Shown here piece by piece: positions 43,058 through 51,761 of a DNA stretch of 64,000 nt. The notes beneath the pieces are model-generated. The model saw nothing but the letters and a program-made list of their open reading frames with translations. It ran no database searches and was not told the DNA's origin. Source of the stretch: Umezawaea sp049997955 (GTDB taxonomy: Bacteria > Actinomycetota > Actinomycetes > Mycobacteriales > Pseudonocardiaceae); the NCBI GenBank assembly GCA_049997955.1, contig JAEBDY010000003.1, positions 1-64,000 on the forward strand, read 5' to 3'. Both the position numbers and the translations under genes were made by a program. The stretch's first letter is position 1. Each line of letters starts with the position of its first letter.

Positions 43058-43683
43058 CGTCACCGTCTCAGTTAGATTTCTGCAATCACTGTAGGGCGCG
43101 TCGCGGCACGTGGGCCATCCGCCGATCGGATGCACTCGAATCGGACCGCGTCGTCGCAAACGCGCACATTCCGCAAATATGCGGAAACCAAGCAGATGGC
43201 AAATTTAGAAATCTACTGAATAATGCCGTGAGCCGCCCTGGGTAAGGCCTCTATCAATTCGGTATTTCGTCTTGATATCAGTCTATTCGCTCTCGTTGTG
43301 CGAATGACTTATGCTTCTATCAAAACCGCTGTGGCATGCTTGCCAAAAATTATATTTTTGCCGTTCAAGCTGCGTGGGGGTACTCGTTGAAGATGTCGCC
43401 CATTCACTGGTGTGGCGGATGACGAAATCAGCAATCTGGGGTTGATCGATGATTGGTCGTGGCGGCGCGTGTAGGGGAGGGTGTTCGTGATGATCTAGTA
43501 GGTCTGCAGAGGTTGTAAAACTGCTCGTGTACCCGCAGCGCATGAAGTAAGTGCTTTAGTTTTTAAATGAGCGTTCGATCGAGCGGTCGTGGGGCATTTC
43601 GGAATCCAGAATTCCATGATCGAGTTCATCGGTACCTGCGGGCATTGCCCAGCTACATCGTCTCCGCCCATATAGCCTCAGCC
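43058..43683. promoter_or_regulatory. Upstream region of the five-gene operon
   Basis: About 625 bases, parts of it clearly more A+T-rich than the rest of the window (43190-43360). The dyad at 43169-43186 stands about 110 bases upstream of the first start codon. Minus-strand ORF 43283-43543 has no recognisable domain. The right end abuts the IS3 copy. Confidence 0.45.
43169..43186. promoter_or_regulatory. Palindromic operator-like site, cluster right side
   Basis: TTCCGCA-AATA-TGCGGAA is a perfect 7-bp dyad with a 4-bp spacer, matching the dyad at 28615-28630. Shared sites upstream of both operons suggest common regulation. Confidence 0.6.
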
Positions 43684-43767
43684 GCCTAAAACGGGCCTTG
43701 CCCCCGAATGCTGGACACCAGACACACTTGGATCCTGACAATCCGGGTGGACAGGAGTCCCACGCAG

Positions 43768-44076
43768 ATGGCGATGAAGCACTACCCACCGGAGTTTCGG
43801 GCCGAAGCGATCGCGCTCTACCGTTCCCGACCGGAGGCGACGATCAGAGTGGTGGCCGAGGACCTCGGTATCAACCACGAGACGCTCCGCAACTGGATCC
43901 GGATCGCCGACGGTCACCGCACCGATTCACCGGCCACCACTCCCACGACCGGGTCGCGGGCGGGTTCGGCCGAAGACGAGAACGCCGCGCTGCGCAGGCG
44001 GGTCCGCGAGTTGGAGGAGGAGCGCGACATCCTGCGCAAAGCGGCGAAATATTTCGCCGGGGAGACGCGCTGGTGA
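43768..44076 (+). CDS. IS3-family transposase OrfA
   Basis: About 102 residues (MAMKHYPPEFRAEAIALYRS … RVRELEEERDILRKAAKYFA), an HTH followed by a leucine-zipper-like helix, complete in this copy. OrfB begins at GTG 44073, overlapping the stop. The element's outer end is near 43684 (CGGGCCTTGCCCCCG). Confidence 0.75.
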   Translation: MAMKHYPPEFRAEAIALYRSRPEATIRVVAEDLGINHETLRNWIRIADGHRTDSPATTPTTGSRAGSAEDENAALRRRVRELEEERDILRKAAKYFAGETRW

Positions 44077-44512
44077 ACCGCTTCCAGTTCATCGCAGACC
44101 ACCAGCGCCGCCACGGCGTCAAGCGGTTGTGCCAGGTCGTCGGGATCGCCCGATCCTCCTACCACCATTGGAAAACCGCCGCACCCGACCGAGCGGTCCG
44201 GGCCGCCGCGGACGCTCGTCTGGCGGCCCGCATCCGCATGATCCACTGCGACTCGAGCGGCACCTACGGCGTCCCGCGGATCACCGCCGAACTGCGCGAC
44301 GCCGGACACGTGGTCAACCACAAACGTGTCGCGCGGGTCATGCGCGGAATCGGCCTGGCCGGGCTGCGACTGCGCCGCCGACACCGCACCACCACCACAG
44401 ACCCCGCCGCCGCCAAGGCACCGGACCTGCTCGGACGGGACTTCACCGCGCAAGCACCCAACACCCGCTACGTCGGCGACATCACCTACCTGCCCATCGC
44501 TGACGGCACCTT
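44073..44512 (+). pseudogene. IS3-family OrfB, truncated
   Basis: It starts VNRFQFIADHQRRHGVKRL and contains IHCDSSGTYGVPRITAELRD, then TRYVGDITYLPIADGTF, the first Asp of the DDE triad. It breaks off there, at the end of an oppositely oriented IS3 fragment, so the remaining catalytic residues are missing. Confidence 0.75.
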
Positions 44513-44576
44513 CTGTTCCGTACCGGGTTTGATGGAGACATCGAACGGGACTTCACCCCGGATGTTGGACACGGGG

Positions 44577-44883
44577 TCATGCGGCGTGGGTCAGCGTAGC
44601 CGGTGTTGGTAGCAGGCTGTTCTCGTAGTCGATCGGGGACGTCTGGCCGAGGTGGGAGTGGCGGCGTCGGGTGTTGTAGCGGTGCGCCCAGCCGAACACG
44701 GCCAGGCGTGCTTCCTTTGCACTGCCCCAATTCAGGGCGCCTTGGAGCGTCTCGCGTTTGAAGGAGGCGTTGAGGCTTTCGGCGGCGGCGTTGTCCGCGG
44801 AACTGCCCACCGCGCCCATGGACCGGGTCACTCCGGCGGCGCGGCAGGCGTCGGCGAAGGCCTTGGCGCCGTATTGCTTGAGT
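44577..44883 (-). pseudogene. IS3-family OrfB C-terminal fragment, opposite orientation
   Basis: Minus strand: AFADACRAAGVTRSMGAVGS, SADNAAAESLNASFKRETLQ, then AHRYNTRRRHSHLGQTSPID, the final DDE Glu region and C-terminus of IS3-group transposases, ending at 44577. The element end with TGGACAC lies near 44560-44570. It is a different IS3 copy from the one at 43684. Confidence 0.75.
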
Positions 44884-45130
44884 TCAATCGGTCGATGCAA
44901 CACCGGGCTGTTGAAGCAACAGTAGCTGCTCGCTGAATACCTCGGCGGGGGTCTTCCAGTCGAGGACTTTGCGGGGCCGGTTGTTCAGGGCCAGGGCAAC
45001 GGCTTCGAGGTCCTCGGCGGACCACCTCGATAGGTCGGTGCCCTTGGGAAAGTACTGACGCAGCAACCCGTTCGTGTTCTCGTTCGTCGGCCGTTGCCAC
45101 GGTGAGTGGGGGTCGGCGAAGGCGGATTCA
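44884..45130 (-). pseudogene. IS30-family transposase C-terminal fragment
   Basis: Minus strand: FADPHSPWQRPTNENTNGLL, RQYFPKGTDLSRWSAEDLEA, then LNNRPRKVLDWKTPAEVF, the catalytic Glu region and C-terminus of IS30 transposases. It stops at 44884 against the IS3 fragment; the N-terminal two thirds are missing. Confidence 0.75.
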
Positions 45131-45172
45131 ACTGGTCGTCGCAACACCCCCTGATATCGGAGGTGGTCGACG

Positions 45173-45578
45173 ATGGCGACGGCGGACTGGAGCAAGAAGA
45201 CCAGCGATGCGCCGGAGGGTGCGAGTCGGCAGTGGCGTGCGGATCGGGCGCTGCGGCCCGCGATGCGGTCGCCTGGGCGGCCTGAGCCTTCGCGGGCGGT
45301 GCAGCGGCAGTTCTGGCGTCTGATCGCGACGGGCATCACGTCAGCCGAGGCCGCGGTGGCGGTGGGTGCGTCCGTGCCGGTCGGGATCCGCTGGTTTTGC
45401 CACGCTGGCGGCATGCCACCGATCTCGCTTGCCGCGCCTACCGGCCGCTATCTGTCTTTCGAGGAGCGTGAGGAGATAGCGTTGCTGCGCGCAAAGCAGT
45501 TCGGCGTGCGTGAGATCGCGCGTGCGATCGGGCGCGCCCCTGGGACGATCTCCCGCGAGTTGCGCCGCAACGCGGCTA
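45173..45578 (+). pseudogene. IS30-family transposase N-terminal fragment
   Basis: ATG 45173 with GGAGG upstream; VQRQFWRLIATGITSAEAAV, GGMPPISLAAPTGRYLSFEE, then FGVREIARAIGRAPGTISRE (HTH of IS30). It is interrupted after about 135 residues by the IS5-family element at 45579. The rest of this transposase is not found on the other side of that element. Confidence 0.75.
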
Positions 45579-46602
45579 GGTCGTGTTTCAAAGGCGTTGA
45601 CCAGCGGCGTGTCGGTGCCTGAAACATGGCGAGGTCTCCGGTAGATGGATTAGCGACCAAGCAAACCCATACCACCGGAGACCTCGTGGCCAGCGTAGCG
45701 GCGACGTGCCGGGCCGACCTGACCGACGCGCAGTGGGCGATGCTGCAACCCTTGCTGCCTGTCGGTAGGAAGCCCGGTCGTCCACCCAAGTGGAGCAAAC
45801 GACAGTTGATCGACGGCGTCCGATGGCGGATACGCGTTGGTGCGCCATGGCGGGACATCCCGCCCGAATACGGCTCATGGCAGACCGTGTACGGGTTGTT
45901 CCGACGGTGGCAGCGCGCCGGGGTCTGGACGGTGATCCTGATCGGCTTGCAGACCCGTGCCGATGCCGCCGGGCTGATCGTGTGGGACGTGAGCGTGGAT
46001 TCCACGATCATGCGCGCGCGCCAGCACGCCGCCGGGGCGCGGAAAAGGGGGACCTGCAGGTCGAACCGGTCGACACCGAGCAGGGTGGGGCTGAACCGGA
46101 GGATCACGGCTTGGGTCGGTCGCGGGGTGGGTGGACCACGAAGGTGCACCTGGCCTGTGAGCGGGGTCGGCGGCCGTTGTCGTTGCTGGTCACCGCCGGG
46201 CAACGGGGTGACAGTCCGCAGTTCACCGCGGTGATCGAGGGCATCCGGGTGCCACGGCCCGGCGGTGGTCGACCGCGGATCCGCCCGGATCGGGTTCTGG
46301 CGGACAAGGCCTACAGTTCCAAGGCCAACCGCGCCTATCTGCGGCGACGGAGGATCAAGGCGACCATCGACCAGCCTCGCGATCAGGCCGCCCACCGCAA
46401 GAACAAGGGCTCCTCGGGTGGACGGCCACCGATGATCGACAGGGAGATCTACAAGCAACGTCACGCGGTCGAGTGCGGCATCAACCTGCTCAAACAGCAC
46501 CGGGCGGTAGCCACTCGCTACGACAAACTCGCCATCCGCTACCAGGCCGTAGTTGGGGTCGCAGCCATCACCATCTGGCTGCGCCACATGTGAAACACGC
46601 GC
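45579..46602 (+). mobile_element. Complete IS5-family (IS427-type) insertion sequence
   Basis: 1024 bp. Ends GGTCGTGTTTCA (left) and, on the opposite strand, GCGCGTGTTTCA (right) form the terminal inverted repeats; both are flanked by TA (45577-45578, 46603-46604). A second, inverted copy enters the window at 1-124. The flanks do not belong together: IS30 N-terminus on the left, another transposase's N-terminus on the right. Confidence 0.85.
45686..46593 (+). CDS. IS5-family transposase made by -1 frameshift
   Basis: Two overlapping frames: the first from GTG 45686 (GGAG upstream; VASVAATCRADLTDAQWAML … DVSVDSTIMRARQHAAGA), the second continuing EKGDLQVEPVDTEQGGAEPE … VLADKAYSSKANRAYLRRR … KQRHAVECGINLLKQHRA to 46593. 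The switch falls in GGAAAAGGGG at 46041-46050, as in other IS427-group elements that use -1 slippage. DDE residues are visible (D in VSVDST, D in VLADKAY, E in VECGIN). An upstream ATG at 45626 is not conserved in the other copy. Confidence 0.8.
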
Positions 46603-46604
46603 TA

Positions 46605-46796
46605 AATGGCCGTGTACAGCACGAACAGGATGCCGCACAACGCTTTCCGGTCACCCAGTCGAGGACGACCAGGATGACGGGGGTCGTGCTGGACAACCGG
46701 CAGCAGCGGCTCGACACGTCGCCACAACTCGTCGGACACGATCCAGGGTGGCTGCTGCCCCTTCCTCACGCCCTGATCAACAACCCAGGTGATCAA
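46605..46796 (-). pseudogene. N-terminal scrap of an IS5-group transposase
   Basis: Minus strand from about 46796: IVSDELWRRVEPLLPVVQHD, then GRPRLGDRKALCGILFVLYT, the N-terminal DUF4096-like part of another IS5-group transposase, cut by the IS end at 46602. Confidence 0.65.
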
Positions 46797-46818
46797 GCTA
46801 TTCCGTCGTTTTTGTTAG

Positions 46819-47037
46819 GAGTCCTTATTCCGGGGGTGCTCTATTACTCTGCCGAAGTTCGTGTTGTGCTTCCGTGCCCGCGAGGAGAAGGTCATCTGCT
46901 TCAAAGCCGCCCGGTTGATGCACCTGGGACACAAGTACCTCGACGGCTACGCCACCGCCCTGGTCCTGGGCATCGAGACGCCCGCTCCCGAACCCGACAA
47001 CGCCGAAGGGAAGATCATCCATGCGCTCTCCTCGTAG
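46819..47037 (+). pseudogene. C-terminal fragment of an unknown protein
   Basis: An open frame without a start reads FVLCFRAREEKVICFKAARL, MHLGHKYLDGYATALVLGIE and ends IIHALSS. It looks like a genuine protein C-terminus, but I recognise no family. Confidence 0.3.
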
Positions 47038-47072
47038 TCGGCGTTCGCTGCACTTTCTCCCGCTGCTCCGCC

Positions 47073-48005
47073 TCAGCTGGTAGCGGCCGAAACAGCACCA
47101 CCTGAGTCCGACTCACCGGTCTCGTCATCCTTGATGGGGAGACCGGCACGAAGCTTGTATAGCTGGGTCGCGGTCTGGGCAAGGAGCACGGTGGCATCGA
47201 GATCCTCACGCAGGACGCTCAAGTCGCATTCCAGCTCCAGAAAGCCTGCTTCGTTCAGCTGCTCAGAAACTTGGATGCGATCGAAGATGCCCTGTACCCG
47301 ACCGTGTGCAATCGAGCTCTGATCGCTGTACATCCACAGGAAGGTATGCCGGGGGATAGAGATCGATGTTTCCAGTTTCCAGTCCGGAGCATTCAGCGCG
47401 GTCTCGACCTCACTGATGATTTCGTGGATCGTGAGCTTAGGCGGAAGCTTGCCAGTGGGGATTCGCAACTCGTCCTTGATGCCGTCACAGTAGTCCTTGT
47501 ACTGCTGCACGACGGCGGCTGCTTTACGCACCAGTTCGTCGCGCGCCTCGCTGTCCTGGTGCACCTCTTCCAGGAAGGGGTACCGGCGCTCGGTAATGTA
47601 GTCGTGCCGGGTCGTGTACCGCTTGCGCTGCTGATCAGCCTCCTCCACACAGACTCGCGCGAGGTTGCGCATGCGCTGGTCATGATCGTTGGGGGCCAGC
47701 AACCAGATGATGCGCCAAAGGTTCTCGTTAGCCGATCGCAGCAAGGTGAACCCTGCAGCATGCGGGCGCTCCGAGTTGCGCACACCCTGGTTGAGTCGGC
47801 GAAAGGCGTTGAGATGATCGGCAGCCATGTAGAAAGCGCCGTAAACCGGCGCGGCGAGTGCAACGCCATGCGCTGTGGATCGCTTGAAGTCCAACTCGCT
47901 GCCGGGCTTGGGCTCTGGGAACCTCGAAAACCAGGCATGAAACGCCTGGACCCCTTCGAGGAGATAGACGAAGAGATCCTCCTGTGTCAGCAGCTCATCA
48001 CTCAC
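47073..48005 (-). CDS. Hypothetical helical protein
   Basis: 310 residues from GTG 48005. It is soluble and mostly helical, with charged stretches (GSELDFKRSTAHGVALAAPV, NENLWRIIWLLAPNDHDQRM, FLWMYSDQSSIAHGRVQGIF). The overall look (a helical bundle with a late His-Gly) recalls DUF5677-type proteins, but I cannot assign it with confidence. The gene stands alone among IS remnants. Base composition is somewhat less GC-rich than the neighbours, consistent with recent acquisition. Confidence 0.55.
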   Translation of the reverse strand: MSDELLTQEDLFVYLLEGVQAFHAWFSRFPEPKPGSELDFKRSTAHGVALAAPVYGAFYMAADHLNAFRRLNQGVRNSERPHAAGFTLLRSANENLWRIIWLLAPNDHDQRMRNLARVCVEEADQQRKRYTTRHDYITERRYPFLEEVHQDSEARDELVRKAAAVVQQYKDYCDGIKDELRIPTGKLPPKLTIHEIISEVETALNAPDWKLETSISIPRHTFLWMYSDQSSIAHGRVQGIFDRIQVSEQLNEAGFLELECDLSVLREDLDATVLLAQTATQLYKLRAGLPIKDDETGESDSGGAVSAATS

Positions 48006-48044
48006 TCGTTGAGTATAACTATTCGCGCAATGCTATATCTCTGA

Positions 48045-48224
48045 GGATTTGACCGTCTCCGGATCATCGCCCTCGACGCGACCACACCGCCGTTGTTCAC
48101 TCAGCGCATCGTGCTCGTCGACAGCGAAGGCCAACCGTTCTCTGCTATGACCGGCGCGGGCGTCGGCGACGTGGAACCCGTTACGCCGCCGCTGTACGTT
48201 CCACGTGAACATGAGCAAATGTGA
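48045..48224 (+). pseudogene. C-terminal fragment of an unknown gene
   Basis: An open frame reads LRIIALDATTPPLFTQRIVL, VDSEGQPFSAMTGAGVGDVE, then PLYVPREHEQM and a stop. It is protein-like but has no start and no family I can name. Confidence 0.3.
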
Positions 48225-48498
48225 ACGCATGACCTGGCGTTTCCGCGCGACTTGATCGCTCTGGAAGCGGCCGGTGTCCGTACCACTTGATCACTTGCTC
48301 GCGCTGGACGGTGTGACCGATCAGCGGTATGAGAGGGCGTGCCGGTTGGTGCTGGGTGACGCTCCGGCTCCGGCAGCGGACGGGGTCGATCCTCATGTCC
48401 GGCAAGCGGGTCACCGCGGCCGGGATCGGTGACCGCCGCCGTGATGGACCGCGCGCCGCGCACGCTGGTCGTGCACGAGGGTCACGTCGTGGCCGCGG

Positions 48499-49161
48499 AT
48501 GGCGGAGTCGTCTGAATTGTCGGAGGTGATCAGTAACCTGCTTCGCATGGATGACAACACCTGGAACGCGCTCAGGGCGACGCCGCTCGCCGAGATCCGC
48601 AGACGCGCCGCCATCGTGTGCGGAGTCGCCCAGATCGAGCCGATGGTGGTCGACGGCGCCGAGCGGTTCGCGTGGAACGACCGCTCCGGGCAGTCGGCGG
48701 TCTGGTACTTCCCGCCCGACGGCCGCGCGTTGCTGCTGACCTTCGAGCACGAGTCCGACCTGAACCTGTGGGACGACGAGTACTACGAAACCCAGGAGTC
48801 GCTCTACTGCGGTGTTCCTGACGACCTCATGCGCCTGGTGCGTGATCAACCCGACAACTACGAGTCCGGCAACGTCACCGATGAGGGGACGGGGAACACG
48901 CTGCACTGCGCCGGAGGCGTGTTCTGGTTCGACGGCGAGCAGTGGCGGGCCGCCGAGGGGTTCACGGCGCACTGCGAGAAGGAAGGCCTGGACGCGATGC
49001 GCGAGTCCGGGTTCGACTACTGCCTCAAGGCGTACCTGTTCGGCCAGGAGTTCACCGCCGAGGCGCTGGTCGAGCACTGGCAGACGCTGAACTGGCGCGA
49101 GGACACCAGCCTCGACAGGGTGTTGGCCGCCATCCGGGAGATCTTCGCCCGGCGCGCGTGA
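48499..49161 (+). CDS. Hypothetical acidic protein
   Basis: 220 residues (start ATG 48499; ATG 48547 is an alternative giving MDDNTWNALRATPLAEIRRR). Acidic and Trp-rich: FAWNDRSGQSAVWYFPPDGR, FEHESDLNLWDDEYYETQES, AGGVFWFDGEQWRAAEGFTA. The small soluble acidic character resembles immunity proteins of polymorphic toxins (SUKH-like), but there is no toxin gene beside it and no motif that proves it. Confidence 0.55.
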   Translation: MAESSELSEVISNLLRMDDNTWNALRATPLAEIRRRAAIVCGVAQIEPMVVDGAERFAWNDRSGQSAVWYFPPDGRALLLTFEHESDLNLWDDEYYETQESLYCGVPDDLMRLVRDQPDNYESGNVTDEGTGNTLHCAGGVFWFDGEQWRAAEGFTAHCEKEGLDAMRESGFDYCLKAYLFGQEFTAEALVEHWQTLNWREDTSLDRVLAAIREIFARRA

Positions 49162-49339
49162 GGCGGCGTCCACCTCGCGGGCGGACCTCGCGGTGCCACT
49201 CGGTCGCGCCGTGGACAGCAGGTAGTCCGGCACGTGTGATCGCTGCTTGCCGTCTTTCCGCGTAGAGATGCTCATTCGAGAGCCTTCTTCCTGCGGCTTC
49301 CGGTGTAGATGACCGGTGGTGAGGCGGTCGCCTTCCGCG

Positions 49340-50025
49340 CTAGTTGTGCATTGGCCTTGGTTCCTCGGATGCTTCCACCGCCTGAGGCTGCCGGATCATC
49401 TCTTTGCGCCTGGAGCCGGTGGTGGTGCGGCGTGCGGCGTAGTCACGTGTGCGGGGATCGTGGATCAGTCTGTTGACGGCGATTGTCCACAGTGCACTGT
49501 TGGCTGCGCGGTCGCCGCCGCGGTTGAGTCTGTGGCGCTGGGTCTTTCCGCTGGAGTGCTCGACGGGGCTGATGTCGCACAATGCCGCGAAGGCCGCCTT
49601 GCCGGCCAGTCGTTCGGGGTTGTCGCCTGCGGTGACCAGGATTTGGGCGGCGCAGATCGGACCAATGCCGGGTTGGGCGAGCAGTCCTGGGGCGGTCTGG
49701 CGGGTCAGGAGTTCGATGGCGCTGTCGCGGTCACGTGTTTCCCGGTCGAGGTACTGCCATCGTCGGGCGAGTGCGCGCAGGCCCAGGCTGGTCCCGTCGG
49801 TCGCGGTCAGGTCCGCGCACGCGGCGACGAGGTCGATGGCACGACGCCGGTCGACGCGGCCTCGGGTCGCGTCGTCGAGCTCCAGGACGAGGCTGCGCAG
49901 CTGTGTTCGGCTTGGACGCGGGACTTCACCGCGCTGCGACGGGCCACGAGCAGGGCGCGTAGCTGTCCGGCGGGACCGGTTCGGGCCTTCGGGGTGGCGG
50001 TGGCGTCACCGGAGAACACAGCGCG
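49340..50025 (-). pseudogene. IS110-family transposase, C-terminal part, frameshifted
   Basis: Minus strand: GQLRALLVARRSAVKSRVQA at the upstream side, then in a second frame LTATDGTSLGLRALARRWQY, LLAQPGIGPICAAQILVTAG (transposase_20 HhH-like), and CDISPVEHSSGKTQRHRLNR with GGDRAANSALWTIAVNRL, the C-terminal Ser-containing domain of IS110 recombinases. The N-terminal DEDD domain is absent. Confidence 0.65.
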
Positions 50026-50029
50026 GGCG

Positions 50030-50438
50030 GCCGGATGCAGGTCGTGTAGGAGGTAGCCGCACTTCTCCGCCACGCGGCAGGAGACTGGGTTGTCCTGCGC
50101 GTGCAGTAAGTCCAGGCGGGTCAGCCGGACCGGGTTCTGCGTGCCCAGCGCCATTGCGCCGCGGTGTCCAGGGCATGGGCGGCGATATCGTGGCCCCGGA
50201 ACGCGGCCGTGGTCCAGTAGCCGACTTCTGCCACGCCGGCGGTCTCGACCTTCACCACCACGTGACCGATTGGGCGGGTTGTCATCCTCCTAGGCCACCA
50301 CGGCGAAACTGAACCGAGTCGAGGAGCCCCAGCCAGCGGCCTCGGGGGCGGGCTCCGATGCGCCGTGAGTAGTGCGGACAAGCCGTCGGGCCGCCATGGG
50401 CGCAGCCATAGGGGGATCGCTGACTCGGTGTTCGGCAC
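50030..50438 (-). pseudogene. GNAT acetyltransferase pseudogene
   Basis: Minus strand in two frames: NTESAIPLWLRPWRPDGLSA and GHVVVKVETAGVAEVGYWTT then AAFRGHDIAAHALDTAAQW, then, after a shift near 50150, RLTRLDLLHAQDNPVSCRVA and EKCGYLLHDLHPAAR. These are the acetyl-CoA loop and the C-terminal strand of a GNAT enzyme. The frameshifts and the fusion to IS110 sequence indicate a dead gene. Confidence 0.6.
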
Positions 50439-50508
50439 GGACAGCGTGATGGTCGCTCATTCTGCGCTGGCGAGTCGACTGGCCGGATGGTGATTGCCGG
50501 ATGCATTC

Positions 50509-50596
50509 CCTACGCATGGTGCTTCTGGGTTCGGCGTGGCGTGCGGCGATCTGGACGTCACAGAGGTCGACACCGGTGTCGAGCATGGCGGATTTG
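50509..50596 (-). pseudogene. Tyrosine-integrase catalytic fragment
   Basis: Minus strand reads MLDTGVDLCDVQIAARHAEP then RSTMR, the conserved region around the second catalytic Arg/His of actinobacterial tyrosine integrases (usual form DVQIAARHADPRTTMRYD). Only about 26 residues remain. Confidence 0.6.
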
Positions 50597-50615
50597 TCAC
50601 GTGCGCTCGTCGACT

Positions 50616-50791
50616 TGAATATGTGAACGGTGGCAGAAGGAGAGGGAACGAATCCGGAGCGCCCATTGTGCCCGACCGGGGTCGTACAACGTAGAACTGA
50701 CGCCAACTACGCTTTTGCGCCAACGTTTTCCCAGGTCGTCGATTTTTCGGACTACACTGGGAAGGAGTTTTACTGCGTAGACAAGTGGCCG
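50616..50791. repeat. Diverged repeat R2 (mobile-element flank)
   Basis: Counterpart of 16373-16545; both contain ACGGTGGCA(A/G)AAGGAGA and end with GGAGTTTTACTGCGTAGACA followed by AGTGG. It abuts the integrase fragment at 50509-50596, linking the repeat to former integrative elements. Confidence 0.6.
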
Positions 50792-50978
50792 TCTCTTCGG
50801 TTCGGTCGAGATCTATATGCCCCGAGGCTTGGAGATCGCCGCACGTACTTCGTGATGGTAGCGCGTGGCGAGACGGGACCCCAAATCAATCGCTTCGCAA
50901 GCAGGTTAACCGGCTTCATCTCGTACTCCCGGAACAAAGCCCTCATGTTGACGTAAGCGACCTCATGGGCTTTGTCGT

Positions 50979-51460
50979 CTAGGCGGACTGGGTGTGAAGT
51001 GGTGCTGGTTGGACGCCGTTGGTCTTGAGGATTTCCAGGCTGTCGAGGGGGCGATCTTGATCGCGAGTGTGGCGAGTTCGCCGTGGATGCGGCGGTAGCC
51101 CCAGGTGGGGTTCTCGCGGGCGAGGCGTAGGGCGAGGGATGCTGCGGATGGTGGGTGGTCGACCTGGTCGTTTCGGACGGGATGCTGTGCGTGTCTGCGT
51201 CGGTGGAGGTTGCGGTGCCACCGCAGGATGGTGTCGGGGGAGACGATCAGTTGTAGTCGCCGCAGGGATGGTTGGGTACGCGATGTAGGAGGGTAGAGAG
51301 GAGCGCGCGGTTGGCGGGGGTGAGTCGTGGCTTGTTGATCTGGCGCTGCAGGGTGGTGAGTTGGTGGCACAGCGCGAGGATCTCGATGTCCTTGTCGGTA
51401 CTTGTCATCGGTAGCAGTCTGAGACAGGTGACCATTCCGGTGAGGGCGAGGTAGGACAGC
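50979..51460 (-). pseudogene. Integrase-core transposase, degenerate
   Basis: Minus strand in three frames: TCLRLLPMTSTDKDIEILAL, then LRRLQLIVSPDTILRWHRNL with LARENPTWGYRRIHGELATL, then LEILKTNGVQPAPLHTQSA. These are the N-terminal half of a common actinobacterial rve transposase; the catalytic core is missing. Confidence 0.65.
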
Positions 51461-51567
51461 CGAAGGAGCGTGGTTCGCGATGATGCCTCCTGGATGAACT
51501 GGGTGGATGAACGCCCGGCAGGTCACGTGCCGTGGACAAGGTTTTCGGCACTCACGGCGCTGGCGGC

Positions 51568-51615
51568 CAAGCGGCCAGAGCGCCGTTTTAACGGTCGTCT
51601 CAGGTTCGCTCGGTA
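51568..51615 (+). promoter_or_regulatory. 48-bp regulatory-like repeat, copy 1
   Basis: GAGCGCCGTTTTAACGGTCG then TCTCAGGTTCGCTCGGTA, nearly identical to 54374-54421 upstream of the MMPL gene. It lies upstream of the NarL regulator and the remnant of its kinase. Confidence 0.5.
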
Positions 51616-51623
51616 TGAAATAG

Positions 51624-51761
51624 GCGTCGCCGGGCGACGCGGGTCTCGGTCTCACCGACATGGCCGAACGCGCCGGGCTTTACGGCGACACGGTCAGCGC
51701 TGGTCCCGCTTCGGACGGCGGCTGGACCGTCTACGCGACCCTGGAAGGCAGCCATTCGTGA
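51624..51761 (+). pseudogene. C-terminal remnant of a NarL-type sensor kinase
   Basis: 45 codons after an in-frame TAG read GLGLTDMAERAGLYGDTVSA, then GWTVYATLEG, the ATP-lid end of a HisKA_3-type kinase. The stop overlaps the regulator start (GTGA), so the pair was once a normal kinase-regulator operon. The sensor, dimerisation and most of the ATPase domain are lost. Confidence 0.65.
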
